From the NCBI GenBank assembly GCA_016780825.1, contig JADHLF010000005.1, positions 29,938-93,937 on the forward strand: a stretch of DNA of 64,000 nucleotides, given 5' to 3'. A program made the position numbers and the translations under genes. Shown one piece after another: positions 63,108 through 64,000 of this stretch; position 1 is the first letter of the stretch; every line of letters begins with the position of its first letter. The notes below the pieces were generated by a model. That model was not told the DNA's origin. It saw only the letters and a list, made by a program, of their open reading frames with translations, and did not search any database. Source of the stretch: Planktomarina sp. GTDB taxonomy: Bacteria; Pseudomonadota; Alphaproteobacteria; Rhodobacterales; Rhodobacteraceae.

Positions 63108-63143
63108 GGGCGCTAACGCAGACTTGATAAGGGCGCTAACGCA
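63103..63143. repeat. Two 18-bp direct repeats at convergent gene ends
   Basis: GATAAGGGCGCTAACGCA occurs at 63103-63120 and again at 63126-63143, separated by five bases. The first copy holds the TAA of the ABC permease gene and the second holds the stop (TAG on the minus strand) of alkB. It looks like a short tandem duplication of the gene junction that left both reading frames closed. Confidence 0.85.
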
Positions 63144-63774
63144 CCACGCGCAGGGTGACATTGAGCCTTCCACCCTCTTTCAACAGCGATGAGCTGCCAA
63201 ATTTGATCCTGTCAATACCGTGATAGTTGAGCCTTGCCGGACCTCCCATCACCGCAACATCGCCAGATTGCAGCCAAATGGACTCCGTTTTGCCCCCACG
63301 CTCGGTGCCGCCCACGCGAAACAAGGCATCATCCCCCAAAGATATCGACACAACGGGCCAGTCAAAATTGGCTTCATCTCGATCTTGATGCATCCCCATA
63401 CGCGCGCCTTCGCCATAGAAATTGACCAAGCAACATTCCGGGTCTGGCGCCGCCCCTGCGACCGTCCGCCAAATGGCCATGATCGCGTCTGGAATTTCTG
63501 GCCAATTCACACCGGAGGGGTGCTGCTCGACATATCGATATCCGCGCTGATCTGAAAACCAGCCGAAGTCACCTGCGGCCGTTAAACGTACAGACATCGG
63601 CTTGCCCGATTTCGTTTTCGGTGAAAAAACCGGCGCTTGTGCTGCCACTTGCCGCAGCGCCTCAACCAGTCGTCGCTGATCGCTTAGGGGCAAAAATGCC
63701 TTAAAAACAGATACTCCACCCACAGTGAGGGTGGGGCTGGGTGTGTTTTGTCCATTTAACTTTATGAAATCCAA
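63136..63774 (-). CDS. alkB: Alkylated DNA repair dioxygenase AlkB
   Basis: 212-residue Fe(II)/2-oxoglutarate dioxygenase that removes methyl groups from 1-methyladenine and 3-methylcytosine. The iron ligands are His and Asp in GMHQDRDEANF and a distal His in LNYHGIDRI; the 2-oxoglutarate arginines are near the C-terminus (GGRLNVTLR). VVSISLGDDALFRVGG is a further signature. It is divergent from dnaK; its stop lies in a direct repeat. Confidence 0.92.
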   Translation of the reverse strand: MDFIKLNGQNTPSPTLTVGGVSVFKAFLPLSDQRRLVEALRQVAAQAPVFSPKTKSGKPMSVRLTAAGDFGWFSDQRGYRYVEQHPSGVNWPEIPDAIMAIWRTVAGAAPDPECCLVNFYGEGARMGMHQDRDEANFDWPVVSISLGDDALFRVGGTERGGKTESIWLQSGDVAVMGGPARLNYHGIDRIKFGSSSLLKEGGRLNVTLRVVR

Positions 63775-63794
63775 ATTCTATTGCCTCCAGATGG

Positions 63795-63823
63795 TTGCAG
63801 GGGGTGTTTGACACACCTATATA
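63795..63823 (+). promoter_or_regulatory. Putative promoter of dnaK
   Basis: TTGCAG (63795-63800), 17 bases, TATATA (63818-63823) fits a sigma-70 promoter; the same stretch also reads TTG-N18-CCTATAT, near the RpoH pattern CTTG-N17/18-CYTATNT. It is about 105 bp before the dnaK ATG. The two readings overlap, so heat-shock control is likely but unproven. No CIRCE repeat is present. Confidence 0.5.
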
Positions 63824-63929
63824 GCGCGATGAGCTGGTAGTTTAGAAGAACTGCTGAATTAATTGAGGCACAGGCGCCGCGCTGCGGGCTGAAAGCCTCG
63901 GTATCGCCAGAGCGAAGGGATGCTAAGAA

Positions 63930-64000
63930 ATGGCTAAAGTCATTGGAATTGACCTTGGAACAACAAACAGCTGCGTGTCGATCATGGACGGATCGCAGCC
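63930..64000 (+). CDS. dnaK: Chaperone DnaK, N-terminal fragment
   Basis: Only the first 23 codons are in the window: MAKVIGIDLGTTNSCVSIMD. This is the ATPase phosphate-1 loop of Hsp70 and is diagnostic. GAAGGGA lies 11 bases before the ATG. The gene continues off the right edge. Its nucleotide exchange factor grpE is 49 kb away at 14.1 kb, so dnaK is not linked to grpE-hrcA here; dnaJ is expected downstream. Confidence 0.96.
   Translation, partial: MAKVIGIDLGTTNSCVSIMDGSQ

Noticed and set aside
1..64000. CRISPR arrays, insertion sequences, prophage or toxin-antitoxin loci
   Set aside because: No repeat-spacer arrays, transposase motifs, terminal inverted repeats or toxin-antitoxin pairs were seen.

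Overview
The window reads as one contiguous, densely packed chromosomal segment of an alphaproteobacterium, most likely a marine Rhodobacteraceae of the Roseobacter group. Three things point there: the RegB/SenC/RegA redox regulon, the origin neighbourhood (parAB-rsmG-mnmG-mnmE-rho-hemJ / maf-aroE-coaE-dnaQ-secB), and family variants such as NrnC, AmgK/MurU, AddAB and a GT14 protein with a Rhodobacterales-type C-terminal extension. I cannot name the species from sequence alone. There are no rRNA or tRNA genes, insertion sequences, prophage genes or CRISPR arrays that I can support.

Layout. 1-11 kb: the N-terminus of an ABC exporter, tRNA CCA-adding enzyme, CoA-type Nudix hydrolase, Hsp33, a second Nudix protein, ilvA, argG, a sulfotransferase-aminotransferase pair, a ribokinase-like kinase and a malic enzyme fused to a phosphotransacetylase domain. 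11-18 kb: mutS, hrcA-grpE (leftward) and rph-rdgB-hemW (rightward). 18-25.5 kb: the leftward partition and tRNA-modification block parB-parA-rsmG-mnmG-mnmE-rho-hemJ, carrying two perfect parS sites inside coding sequence. 25.5-25.9 kb: an AT-rich non-coding stretch with one perfect and several near-perfect DnaA boxes, which I call oriC. 25.9-32 kb: a rightward block, in-frame maf-aroE fusion-coaE-dnaQ, then secB and fxsA leftward, and Tim44-domain protein-mltA-Smr rightward.

32-43.5 kb (mostly leftward): an MFS transporter, hslVU, trxA, the AddAB recombination nuclease, and murU/amgK for cell-wall sugar recycling. 43.5-47.6 kb: a PAS protein broken by a frameshift, then regB, senC and regA. 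47.7-51.8 kb: ahcY, an HD hydrolase, an arginine:glycine-type amidinotransferase and nrnC. 51.8-55 kb: lptC-lptA-lptB (LPS export), a long hibernation factor and ptsN. 55-63 kb: a surface-glycan region with a sulfotransferase, a GT14 enzyme, two paralogous GT2-like enzymes, galU, cysQ and a polysaccharide-export ABC permease. 63-64 kb: alkB and the first codons of dnaK.

The most interesting points are the oriC/parS arrangement, the maf-aroE fusion, and three disrupted genes to the right of 43.5 kb: a one-base frameshift in the PAS protein, an in-frame TAG in the sulfotransferase, and an in-frame TGA followed directly by ATG in galU. I also see an apparent loss of tsaE from its usual place and an 18-bp perfect palindrome just upstream of the malic enzyme. 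I did not find a clearly new defence or mobile system; most of the window is conserved housekeeping DNA.
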